Position numbers and translations under genes: made by a program. Under the pieces are notes generated by a model. That model made no database searches, had not been told where the DNA came from, and saw only the letters and a program-made list of their open reading frames with translations. From an uncultured Alphaproteobacteria bacterium (GTDB taxonomy: Bacteria > Pseudomonadota > Alphaproteobacteria > CAAHEQ01 > UBA3637), in contig CALARE010000059.1 in the NCBI GenBank assembly GCA_937888725.1, positions 1 to 21,246 on the forward strand: 21,246 nucleotides of DNA. The letters run 5' to 3'. This document shows, piece by piece, positions 1 to 6,540 of this stretch (positions are counted from its first letter, which is position 1; each line of letters starts with the position of its first letter).

Positions 1-41
1 AAAAAAACGCCTCAAAAATTTTCACCCTTGAAACGTTTTTT
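1..41 (-). terminator. Possible terminator downstream of htpG
   Basis: Reading the minus strand past the htpG stop, bases 41-34 can pair with 9-2 and 31-28 with 15-12, around a two-base internal mismatch and a 12-base loop. The hairpin ends in a T-run (A1-A7 on the plus strand). The stem is AT-rich and imperfect and the window ends here, so this is only a plausible weak terminator. It is nearly symmetrical and could act in both directions. Confidence 0.3.
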
Positions 42-61
42 ATTAAAAATAGCCTTTATTT

Positions 62-1918
62 TTAAGCTAACCCACTTAAAACAAAATTTGTTAATCGTTT
101 TGAAAATGCGGCAGGATCTTTCAACGGTTCACCTTCCGCAATTAATGTTTGGTCAAATAAAACAAGAATTGCATCATCAACCAAAGAATCCGATTCTTTT
201 TTATCTAACAAATTTGCTAATTTATGCATAACCTGATGACGAGGATTAATTTCCAAAATTCGATCACTATTCATCGCGATTTGTTGTCCATGAGCTTTCA
301 TCATTCTTTCTAAATTTAAACTCATCATGCCACTTGGTGTAATCAAAGCAAATGGGCTTTTTGTTAAGCGATCAGTTGATTGAACATCTTTAACCGTATC
401 TTTTAAAACTTCTTTTATGCGTTTTAAGAGTTTTTCTTCCAACCCTTTATCAAGTGCTGGTTCAGAGGGTTCATTTTCAAGCTTGATTTTTTCAATATCA
501 GAACCTGCATGCATAACAGAAACTATCTTTTTGCCTTTATGTTCTTGATATGTTTGAATCCAAAATTCATCAATTGGATCGGTCAGCAAAAGAACATTAA
601 TGCCACGAGCTGTAAATCCTTCTAATTGTGGATTATTTTTAAGTGCTTGCAAATCTGTACCTGTTAGATAATAGATATTTTCTTGTTCTGGTTTCATATT
701 GGCAATATAGTCATCAAAACTGATAAGCGTGTCTGCATTTGTTTGATTAAAACGACAAAGTGCAGCAATCTCATCACGTTCATCAACAGGTTCATACAAC
801 CCTTCTTTAAATACGATACCAAAACTTTCCCAAAACTTTTTATAATCCTCGACATTTTCTGAACGTTTTTTAAGTTCTGACAATATCCGTTTAACAATAC
901 CCTTCTTAATTTTTTGCATCACAGGTGTTTTTTGCAACATTTCACGAGATACATTAAGTGGTAAATCATTCGTATCAATAACCCCCGTCACAAAACGCAA
1001 GAAAAACGGCATTAATTCTGGCAAATCATCCGAAATGAATACACGATTAACATAAAGTTGCAAATTTGATTTTCTATCAGGTTGAAACAAATTGAATGGG
1101 GGCTTTGTTGGGATAAATAATAATGCCGTGTAATCAATTGTTCCTTCAGCCTTATAATGCATCGTCATCCAAGGATCATCAAATGCATGAGAAACAGATT
1201 GATAAAAATCTTTATATTGTTCTGTTGTAATTTCAGCCTTTGGACGAGTCCATAAAGCACTTGCAGAGTTAATCGTTTCTTCCTTTGCTCCTTCTTTTAA
1301 AATAATCGGGATTGAAATATGATCGGAATATTGACGTACCAAATGACGCAAACGAATAGGTTCTAAAAACTCCTTAGCATCTTCTTTTAAATAAAGAATA
1401 ATACTTGTCCCAATGGGTAATTCATCATCTTCGGTAATTGAAAAAGAATCAGCCCCTGTTGATGACCAGATATAACCTTTTTCATCTCCTGCTTTTTTTG
1501 TTTTAACAACAACCTTATCTGCGACCATAAATGCCGAATAAAAACCAACACCAAATTGCCCAATAAGTGCCATATCTTTTTGTTTATCGCCTGTTAATGT
1601 TTTAATAAATTCAGCCGAGCCAGATCTTGCAATTGTTCCCAAATGATTAATAAGATCATCCTTATTCATTCCAATACCATTGTCTTGAATGGTCAATGTA
1701 TTATCTTTTGTATTGGGTTCTAAAATAATTTTAAATGTACTTGTTTTTGATGCAAGTTCTGGGTGCAATAACAAAGCATATCTTAATTTATCTGATGCAT
1801 CTGAAGCATTTGAAATCAGCTCTCTTAAAAAAATCTCTTTATTTGAATATAATGAATTTATAACAATGTCTAAAACTTTACTGACCTCAGCCTTAAACTC
1901 AATTCTTTCTTCAACCAT
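62..1918 (-). CDS. htpG: HtpG, Hsp90-family molecular chaperone
   Basis: This is a cytoplasmic ATP-dependent chaperone of the Hsp90 family that helps fold or protect client proteins, especially under stress. The product is 618 residues, the usual bacterial length. The GHKL ATPase domain is at the N-terminus: ELISNASDA near residues 33-41 carries the catalytic Glu and the Mg-binding Asn, DNGIGM is near 79-84 and GQFGVGFYS near 120-128. The middle and C-terminal dimerisation domains follow without a break. The open frame runs 31 codons further upstream, but the start at 1918 fits the family (MVEERIEFKAEV) and is preceded by AAAGGA at good spacing. The gene stands alone, divergent from mipZ. I found no convincing heat-shock promoter upstream. 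Confidence 0.97.
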   Translation of the reverse strand: MVEERIEFKAEVSKVLDIVINSLYSNKEIFLRELISNASDASDKLRYALLLHPELASKTSTFKIILEPNTKDNTLTIQDNGIGMNKDDLINHLGTIARSGSAEFIKTLTGDKQKDMALIGQFGVGFYSAFMVADKVVVKTKKAGDEKGYIWSSTGADSFSITEDDELPIGTSIILYLKEDAKEFLEPIRLRHLVRQYSDHISIPIILKEGAKEETINSASALWTRPKAEITTEQYKDFYQSVSHAFDDPWMTMHYKAEGTIDYTALLFIPTKPPFNLFQPDRKSNLQLYVNRVFISDDLPELMPFFLRFVTGVIDTNDLPLNVSREMLQKTPVMQKIKKGIVKRILSELKKRSENVEDYKKFWESFGIVFKEGLYEPVDERDEIAALCRFNQTNADTLISFDDYIANMKPEQENIYYLTGTDLQALKNNPQLEGFTARGINVLLLTDPIDEFWIQTYQEHKGKKIVSVMHAGSDIEKIKLENEPSEPALDKGLEEKLLKRIKEVLKDTVKDVQSTDRLTKSPFALITPSGMMSLNLERMMKAHGQQIAMNSDRILEINPRHQVMHKLANLLDKKESDSLVDDAILVLFDQTLIAEGEPLKDPAAFSKRLTNFVLSGLA

Positions 1919-2085
1919 AAAATTTTTCCTTTCATATTTATACATACACATATAGTCTTTTTTTATACTATTACAAGTATTAAATTTAATTATATTTTGC
2001 AAGTAGCACATACAGGCTATTTTTTCAATATCATTATTGACTTTTAATAAAAAATATGATACTTATAACAAAAGATTGAAGAAAA

Positions 2086-2114
2086 TTGTTAAACTGACTT
2101 GTTTTCTTTATGGT
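2086..2114 (+). promoter_or_regulatory. Candidate sigma-70 promoter for mipZ
   Basis: TTGTTA at 2086-2091 and TATGGT at 2109-2114 are separated by 17 bases, each matching the consensus at four of six positions. In DNA this AT-rich such matches arise by chance. A TTGACT at 2037-2042 followed by GATACT at 2058-2063 (15-base gap) is an alternative. If this candidate is right, the adjacent inverted repeat overlaps its -10 element. Confidence 0.25.
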
Positions 2115-2130
2115 AGAAAACAATTTTTTT
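2099..2130 (+). promoter_or_regulatory. Perfect 9-bp inverted repeat followed by T7, upstream of mipZ
   Basis: TTGTTTTCT (2099-2107) and AGAAAACAA (2115-2123) are perfect complements around a seven-base loop and are directly followed by seven T's (2124-2130). The shape is that of a weak intrinsic terminator or attenuator on the plus strand, 54 bases before the mipZ start. No plus-strand gene lies upstream in this window for it to terminate. It could be a leader attenuator, an operator overlapping the promoter, or chance in AT-rich DNA. Confidence 0.4.
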
Positions 2131-2184
2131 ATCTAAAAAAAACAGTTGGTTATCATAAAATTATTGCTTTAAGGAAAATAAAAT

Positions 2185-2991
2185 ATGACTGCTCATGTAA
2201 TTGTTTTTGCTAATGAAAAAGGTGGCACTGGTAAATCAACTCTTGCCATGCATATTATTGTTGCTTTGTTACGTCTCGGGAAAAAGGTAGTTTCATTTGA
2301 CTTAGACTATCCACAAGGTTCTTTGACTCACTATATCGAAAATAGAGAAAGCTTTTTAAAAAGTATGGGAGCCCCCATTCCAATGCCTGCACACACACAT
2401 TGGACTGACGAAATGGCAAAAATTTATACCATTCGTGGTCAAATTGAAAAGGCAAAAGAAGTTGCTGATTTTGTTATCGTTGACACACCAGGTAGCAACA
2501 GCGAATATTCACAAGAAGCAATGGTATTAGCAGATACACTTATCACACCTTTAAATGACAGCTTAATTGACCTTGATGTTTTGGCTCAAGTGGATACAAA
2601 CAGCTTTAAAATTAAAGGGCCAAGTCACTTTTCACAAAAAGTTTGGTCAACACGTCAGCAACGGATGATTGAACGCAAACCACCTTTACACTGGTTAATT
2701 GTGCGTAATCGCTTGACATATACAAAAAGCAAAAACTCTCAATTAATGACAACCCTTTTAAACGCACTTTCAAGACGTATTCATTACACACTTGCATCTG
2801 GCGTTTCAGATCGTGTGATTTATAGAGAACTTTTCTTAAAAGGCCTAACAATGATGGATTTAAAAGAAAATGGCTTGAATATGCACACTTCTCCATCAGC
2901 TCTTAGTGGCCGTCAAGAAATTATTAGCGTCTTGCAAAATATTTTTCAAAGAGACTTGCAAAGTTCCCCTGCAAATGATATAAAAGCTTAA
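2185..2991 (+). CDS. mipZ: MipZ, ParA/MinD-type ATPase positioning the division site
   Basis: MipZ is an alphaproteobacterial P-loop ATPase. In Caulobacter it forms a gradient from ParB at the poles and inhibits FtsZ assembly, so that division occurs at midcell. The 268-residue protein begins with a deviant Walker A motif, KGGTGKS at residues 12-18, inside NEKGGTGKSTLAMHI, which is characteristic of MipZ. FDLDYPQGSLTHYIENR follows, then the Walker B-like VIVDTPG. The C-terminal half (WLIVRNRL, SDRVIYRELFLKGLTMMDL) also matches MipZ rather than plasmid ParA. The start has AAGGA upstream. pgm follows 30 bp downstream, and the last codons form one arm of a hairpin covering the pgm RBS. Confidence 0.95.
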   Translation: MTAHVIVFANEKGGTGKSTLAMHIIVALLRLGKKVVSFDLDYPQGSLTHYIENRESFLKSMGAPIPMPAHTHWTDEMAKIYTIRGQIEKAKEVADFVIVDTPGSNSEYSQEAMVLADTLITPLNDSLIDLDVLAQVDTNSFKIKGPSHFSQKVWSTRQQRMIERKPPLHWLIVRNRLTYTKSKNSQLMTTLLNALSRRIHYTLASGVSDRVIYRELFLKGLTMMDLKENGLNMHTSPSALSGRQEIISVLQNIFQRDLQSSPANDIKA

Positions 2992-3019
2992 TACTAGCTT
3001 TTATACCTTGCAGGAGGAA
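2964..3019 (+). promoter_or_regulatory. Long hairpin joining the mipZ 3' end to the pgm Shine-Dalgarno
   Basis: Three blocks pair in register: 2964-2967 with 3016-3019 (TTCC/GGAA), 2968-2974 with 3008-3014 (CCTGCAA/TTGCAGG), and 2979-2987 with 2997-3005 (TATAAAAGC/GCTTTTATA). That gives 20 base pairs, interrupted only by a bulged A3015 and a 4x2 internal loop, around a nine-base loop that holds the mipZ stop codon. The pgm Shine-Dalgarno AGGAGG (3012-3017) lies inside the 3' arm, so the fold would block pgm initiation. No T-run follows, so it is not an intrinsic terminator. Ribosomes finishing mipZ would open the 5' arm, which suggests translational coupling. The pairing is seen directly; the regulatory role is inferred. 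Confidence 0.65.
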
Positions 3020-3021
3020 AA

Positions 3022-4650
3022 ATGGACATTCAAGTTATCAAAACAACGCCATATTTTGATCAAGTTTGTGGAACCGCTGGCCTTAGAAAAAAGGTAAGTG
3101 TTTTTAAGCAACCTAATTATCTTGAAAACTTTGTGCAATCACTTTTTAATTCGTTAGACGGATTTGAAGGGAAAACACTTGTTATCGGTGGCGATGGTAG
3201 ATACTTTAATAATCAAGCGATTCAATCAATTATTAAAATAGCGATTGCAAATCAATTTGGTCGCCTTATCATTGGGCAAAACGGCATTTTATCAACCCCT
3301 GCCGCCTCTCACTTAATCACAAAAAAAGGGGCTTTTGGTGGTATTATTTTGTCTGCTAGTCATAACCCTGGCGGGCCAAATCACGATTTCGGAATTAAAT
3401 ACGATACAGCTGAAGGTGCCCCAGCACCTAAGTCGCTAACTGATAAAATCACTGAACATGCAAAAACAATTGACCACTATTGGACAGTTGCCATCAAAGA
3501 TATTAAATTATCAGAAATTGGAGAACAAACAATTGGCAACACAGTTATTGAGGTTGTTGATTCAATTGAAGATTATGCCACTTATATGCAAGAAATTTTT
3601 GATTTCAATGCGATAAGAGAACTTTTCAAAAGTGGTTTTAAGATGAAATATGACGCCCTTAATGCTGTTACTGGCCCGTATGCAGTTCATATTTTTGAAA
3701 ACTTACTTGGGGCTGGCGAAGGAACTGTTTTAAACAAAACACCGCTCCCTGATTTTGGCGGACTCCATCCAGAACCAAATCTCACATATGCCAAGCATTT
3801 TGCAGATATGATGTATCAAGATGATGCTCCAGATTTTGGTGCGGCATCAGATGGCGATGGTGATAGATATATGATTTTGGGTAAAAAAATTTTTGTTGCC
3901 CCATCAGACAGCTTGGCCATCCTCGCTGAATATATGGAACAAATTCCATTCTATAAAGGACGTTTCTATGGCGTAGCACGTTCCATGCCAACGGCACCTG
4001 CGGTTGACAGCGTTCTAAAAGAAAAAGGACTGCCTATTTATGCTACGCCAACAGGGTGGAAATTTTTTAGCTCTCTCCTAAATGCAAAAAAAATCTCACT
4101 TTGCGGAGAAGAAAGTTTTGGAACAGGCTCATTTCATTTATGTGAAAAAGATGGAATTTGGGCAATTTTATTCTGGTTAAACATCCTTGCAATTACAAAA
4201 AAAACTGTGCAAGAACTTGTTTATGATTTATGGAACAAGTATGGACGTGTTTTCACATCAACACAAAGTTATGAAGGACTTGAAATCGAATCAACCAACA
4301 AAATGATGGACTCTTTAAAAGAAAGATTAGATTCACTTGTTGGACAAACCATTTGTAACCATAAAATCATTCAAACATCTGTTTTTGATTATACAGATCC
4401 CGTAACTGGCGACATTGCCACAAACCAAGGATATAATATAGAATTTGAAGATGGTCGCATTTTTTCTCGTCTTTCAGGAACGGGTAGCTCTGGTGCAACA
4501 TTACGCCTCTATTATTCCTGCCAAACCAACAATAAAGAATTATTCTCTCTACCTGCCGTGAGTGCTTTAGAAGAATTTATTCGTGCATCCAACGAGATTC
4601 TTCAAATTAAAGAATACACAGGGAAAGATGCCCCTAATATTGTTACATAA
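3022..4650 (+). CDS. pgm: Phosphoglucomutase (alpha-D-phosphohexomutase superfamily)
   Basis: This cytoplasmic enzyme interconverts glucose-1-phosphate and glucose-6-phosphate, linking glycolysis to UDP-glucose, glycogen and surface-polysaccharide synthesis. The 542-residue protein is full length for the eukaryote-like PGM1 branch found in rhizobia and relatives. Visible elements are the catalytic phosphoserine loop SASHNPGG (Ser113), the Mg-binding DGDGDR (277-282), the sugar-binding GEESFG (362-367) with TPTGWKFF before it, and the phosphate-binding RLSGTGSSGATLR near the C-terminus. The start has a strong AGGAGG four bases upstream, which sits inside a predicted hairpin formed with the end of mipZ. 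A strong terminator follows the stop. It is probably co-transcribed with mipZ. Confidence 0.95.
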   Translation: MDIQVIKTTPYFDQVCGTAGLRKKVSVFKQPNYLENFVQSLFNSLDGFEGKTLVIGGDGRYFNNQAIQSIIKIAIANQFGRLIIGQNGILSTPAASHLITKKGAFGGIILSASHNPGGPNHDFGIKYDTAEGAPAPKSLTDKITEHAKTIDHYWTVAIKDIKLSEIGEQTIGNTVIEVVDSIEDYATYMQEIFDFNAIRELFKSGFKMKYDALNAVTGPYAVHIFENLLGAGEGTVLNKTPLPDFGGLHPEPNLTYAKHFADMMYQDDAPDFGAASDGDGDRYMILGKKIFVAPSDSLAILAEYMEQIPFYKGRFYGVARSMPTAPAVDSVLKEKGLPIYATPTGWKFFSSLLNAKKISLCGEESFGTGSFHLCEKDGIWAILFWLNILAITKKTVQELVYDLWNKYGRVFTSTQSYEGLEIESTNKMMDSLKERLDSLVGQTICNHKIIQTSVFDYTDPVTGDIATNQGYNIEFEDGRIFSRLSGTGSSGATLRLYYSCQTNNKELFSLPAVSALEEFIRASNEILQIKEYTGKDAPNIVT

Positions 4651-4692
4651 ATATTTATCATTTAAGATATATAAACTATCCTTTCTTTTTTT

Positions 4693-4733
4693 AATCCCCC
4701 GAATATTGTTACTGCAATCGTCGGGGGATTTTT
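4693..4733 (+). terminator. Intrinsic terminator of the mipZ-pgm unit
   Basis: AATCCCCCGA (4693-4702) pairs perfectly with TCGGGGGATT (4721-4730), and the T-run reaches 4733. The 18-base loop can itself form a small ATTG/CAAT stem. The G:C-rich centre stands out from the AT-rich surroundings. The T-run is on the plus-strand side, so it serves pgm. Confidence 0.9.
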
Positions 4734-4775
4734 CACTATCCAATTTTTAAAACAAGCCTGTGATTTTCTGATTAC

Positions 4776-4804
4776 AAAAACAGCCTCCTAATTTGGAGGC
4801 TGTT
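4776..4804 (-). terminator. Intrinsic terminator of the parvulin gene
   Basis: AACAGCCTCC (4779-4788) and GGAGGCTGTT (4795-4804) form a perfect 10-bp stem around a six-base loop. On the minus strand the stem is followed by a T-run (A4776-A4780 on plus). It lies 24 bases past the stop of the parvulin gene and faces the pgm terminator, as expected between convergent genes. Confidence 0.88.
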
Positions 4805-4827
4805 CTCTTATTTTAAGCACAGGATTT

Positions 4828-6021
4828 TTATTTTTTTTCAGCTGAAACCTCAGTAGGGACCGCTTCTTTTGCTTCCTCTTTTACAGATTCTGCTACTGCC
4901 TTAACTTCTTCTTTAACTTCAGATGCTTTTTCTTCAACAGCATCGACAACATTTTCAACTACTTCCTTTGCTTCTTTTACAACTTTTTCTGCAGGTTGAA
5001 CAGCCGCTTCCTCAGTTGGTTGAGTTGGGTTGTTTTCAACTTTTTGTTCTGGTTCTAAAGCCATATCTGAAGTTTCTTCAACTGAAACAATAGAAGCCTT
5101 ATCTTCCATACTTGGAACCAAAATTCTTGCATCAAAACGAATATGCTCATCAGAAATTAATTCTGGCACTTTTTGTTGGAACATTTGTTTACGCAAAAAT
5201 TCTTTCATTTCTTCAAATGCTGGTGGAGCAGCTAATCTACGATCTTCAACCAAAACAACATGCCATCCAAAAGATGTTTTAATTGGTTCAGACAATTGAT
5301 TAACTTTCAATTTAAAGACAGGTTCCGTGAATGCTGGAATCATCATATCCTTTCTAAAATATCCCAAATCACCACCATTATTACTTCCCGTATCTAAAGA
5401 TTTTGTATCGGCAAGCATTTTAAAATCTGCACCAGCTTTAAGTTGAAGAAGAATATCTTTTGCTTCTTGTTCTGTTTTAACTAAAATATGACGTGCACGG
5501 ATTTCATCTTGTCTTGGGAAATTTTTAATTTGTTCAAGATATACTTTTTTTAAATCATCATCAGAAACGATTCGTGTAAACTTATCAATCAAATAAGCTT
5601 CAAACAAAATTGCGTTAATTCTTTGTTGAACAGCGGGATTTTCTTCAATATCAGATTTATCAACTGCTTTTTTCAAAACTTTTTCAGCGACCATATCTTT
5701 AAGCAATTGGGGATAAATATCTTCAAATGGTAACTCAGCCAATTGAGGTACTTGAGATACCAATTTTTCAACATCAGCCAAATAAATAGGATCGTCATCA
5801 ACTAAAGCAACGACTTTTCTATCACTTGTTGGAGCCTCCATTCCTGGCAAACGCACCCAATTATTAGTAATAGCTGCCCATATAGCCAACCCGCCAAGGG
5901 CTAAAGCGGAGAGAAAAAACACCCCTGCTTTAATATTTGGTTTTGCGTCACACGCACATTCTTTGTCAACAACCTGTTCAGGTGCTGTTTCTATTTTAGT
6001 TTCTTTTGATTTTTGAGCCAT
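4828..6021 (-). CDS. Membrane-anchored parvulin-type peptidyl-prolyl isomerase with a charged C-terminal tail
   Basis: This is probably a periplasmic foldase of the SurA/PrsA/PpiC kind, catalysing cis-trans isomerisation of prolyl bonds in exported proteins. The 397-residue protein has a cytoplasmic N-terminus with two Cys (22, 24), one membrane helix near 31-51, a SurA-N-like helical segment (about 70-165) and a parvulin domain (about 171-260) with RARHILV, GGDLGYF and FGWHVV. Residues about 335-397 form a repetitive Ala/Val/Lys/Glu tail that should make a long amphipathic helix; this is unusual for the family and its role is unknown. A consensus-like promoter and AAGGAG precede the start, and a terminator follows. 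It appears to be a single-gene unit. Confidence 0.88.
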   Translation of the reverse strand: MAQKSKETKIETAPEQVVDKECACDAKPNIKAGVFFLSALALGGLAIWAAITNNWVRLPGMEAPTSDRKVVALVDDDPIYLADVEKLVSQVPQLAELPFEDIYPQLLKDMVAEKVLKKAVDKSDIEENPAVQQRINAILFEAYLIDKFTRIVSDDDLKKVYLEQIKNFPRQDEIRARHILVKTEQEAKDILLQLKAGADFKMLADTKSLDTGSNNGGDLGYFRKDMMIPAFTEPVFKLKVNQLSEPIKTSFGWHVVLVEDRRLAAPPAFEEMKEFLRKQMFQQKVPELISDEHIRFDARILVPSMEDKASIVSVEETSDMALEPEQKVENNPTQPTEEAAVQPAEKVVKEAKEVVENVVDAVEEKASEVKEEVKAVAESVKEEAKEAVPTEVSAEKK

Positions 6022-6056
6022 TTTTTTCTCCTTTTAAATTATCTTACAATATAATT

Positions 6057-6085
6057 TTTATAATTTTTTTTTTGCGAAAAATCAA
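6057..6085 (-). promoter_or_regulatory. Sigma-70-type promoter of the parvulin gene
   Basis: On the minus strand TTGATT (6085-6080) and TATAAA (6062-6057) are separated by exactly 17 bases, most of them a run of ten A's. The predicted transcription start near 6050 gives a leader of about 30 bases containing AAGGAG. A 6-bp inverted repeat (6086-6101) touches the -35 element and could be an operator or a remnant terminator of the upstream gene. Confidence 0.6.
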
Positions 6086-6129
6086 ATCTTATTTTTAAGA
6101 TATATTTAAAAAAAGAAAAAATAAAAAAA

Positions 6130-6531
6130 TTAACGCAATCGACGTGATAATTCCCCAATAAATCCTTTTGCAATTGATGGATGCAAAGACATGACTTGAT
6201 ACAATCGATTCCCGTTAATCTTCAAAACCGTCGTTTTTTCCACTGCCTTGATTTGATATGGCAAAATTGCAGGACTTAATACAGTTGTTTCACCAAAAAA
6301 TTGTCTGGGACCAAATTCCAAAACCGTATTCTCATCCAAAACGGCTTCTGCTTTGCCAACCAATACAATAAAAAGAGAGGTATTTTCCTTTTGATTATCA
6401 ATCAAAATATCCCCTGCTTTATATGTTTTTTCCTCAGCAGAGGCAATTAAATCAGATAACGCCATTTCAGATGCATTTTCAAACATTGAAATGTTTTTTA
6501 AAATCAAAACTTTTTCAAAAGTAATCGACAT
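6130..6531 (-). CDS. Small cyclic-nucleotide-binding-domain protein, partner of the membrane/HEAT protein
   Basis: This stand-alone CNB-fold protein of 133 residues has no DNA-binding helix-turn-helix, so it is not a CRP-type transcription factor. The beta-roll features are visible: YKAGDILIDNQ (37-47), SLFIVLVGKAEAV (52-64), and FGPRQFFGET (73-82), which begins the phosphate-binding cassette. At the place where cAMP-binding proteins carry an Arg (as in RSA of CRP) the sequence reads LPYQIKAV, so canonical cNMP binding is doubtful. Its Shine-Dalgarno AGGAG overlaps the stop codon of the upstream membrane/HEAT gene, nine bases away, suggesting coupled translation and a joint function. CNB domains fused behind HEAT repeats and transporters are known in other bacteria; here the CNB is a separate gene. 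Confidence 0.8.
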   Translation of the reverse strand: MSITFEKVLILKNISMFENASEMALSDLIASAEEKTYKAGDILIDNQKENTSLFIVLVGKAEAVLDENTVLEFGPRQFFGETTVLSPAILPYQIKAVEKTTVLKINGNRLYQVMSLHPSIAKGFIGELSRRLR

Positions 6532-6540
6532 TTTGATCTC

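Noticed and set aside
1919..2080. Heat-shock promoter for htpG
   Set aside because: Several TTG-type -35 look-alikes occur on the minus strand, but none has a good -10 at proper spacing and no sigma-32-type -10 is visible.
5030..5299. Open frame of 89 codons on the plus strand inside the parvulin gene
   Set aside because: It lies antisense to a well-supported gene, is low in complexity, shows no recognisable domain and has no Shine-Dalgarno that I can support. It is a shadow of the coding strand.
6086..6101. ATCTTA/TAAGAT inverted repeat between the CNB and parvulin genes
   Set aside because: It is only six A:T-rich base pairs in very AT-rich DNA. It could be an operator next to the -35 or a weak terminator, but is too short to call on its own.
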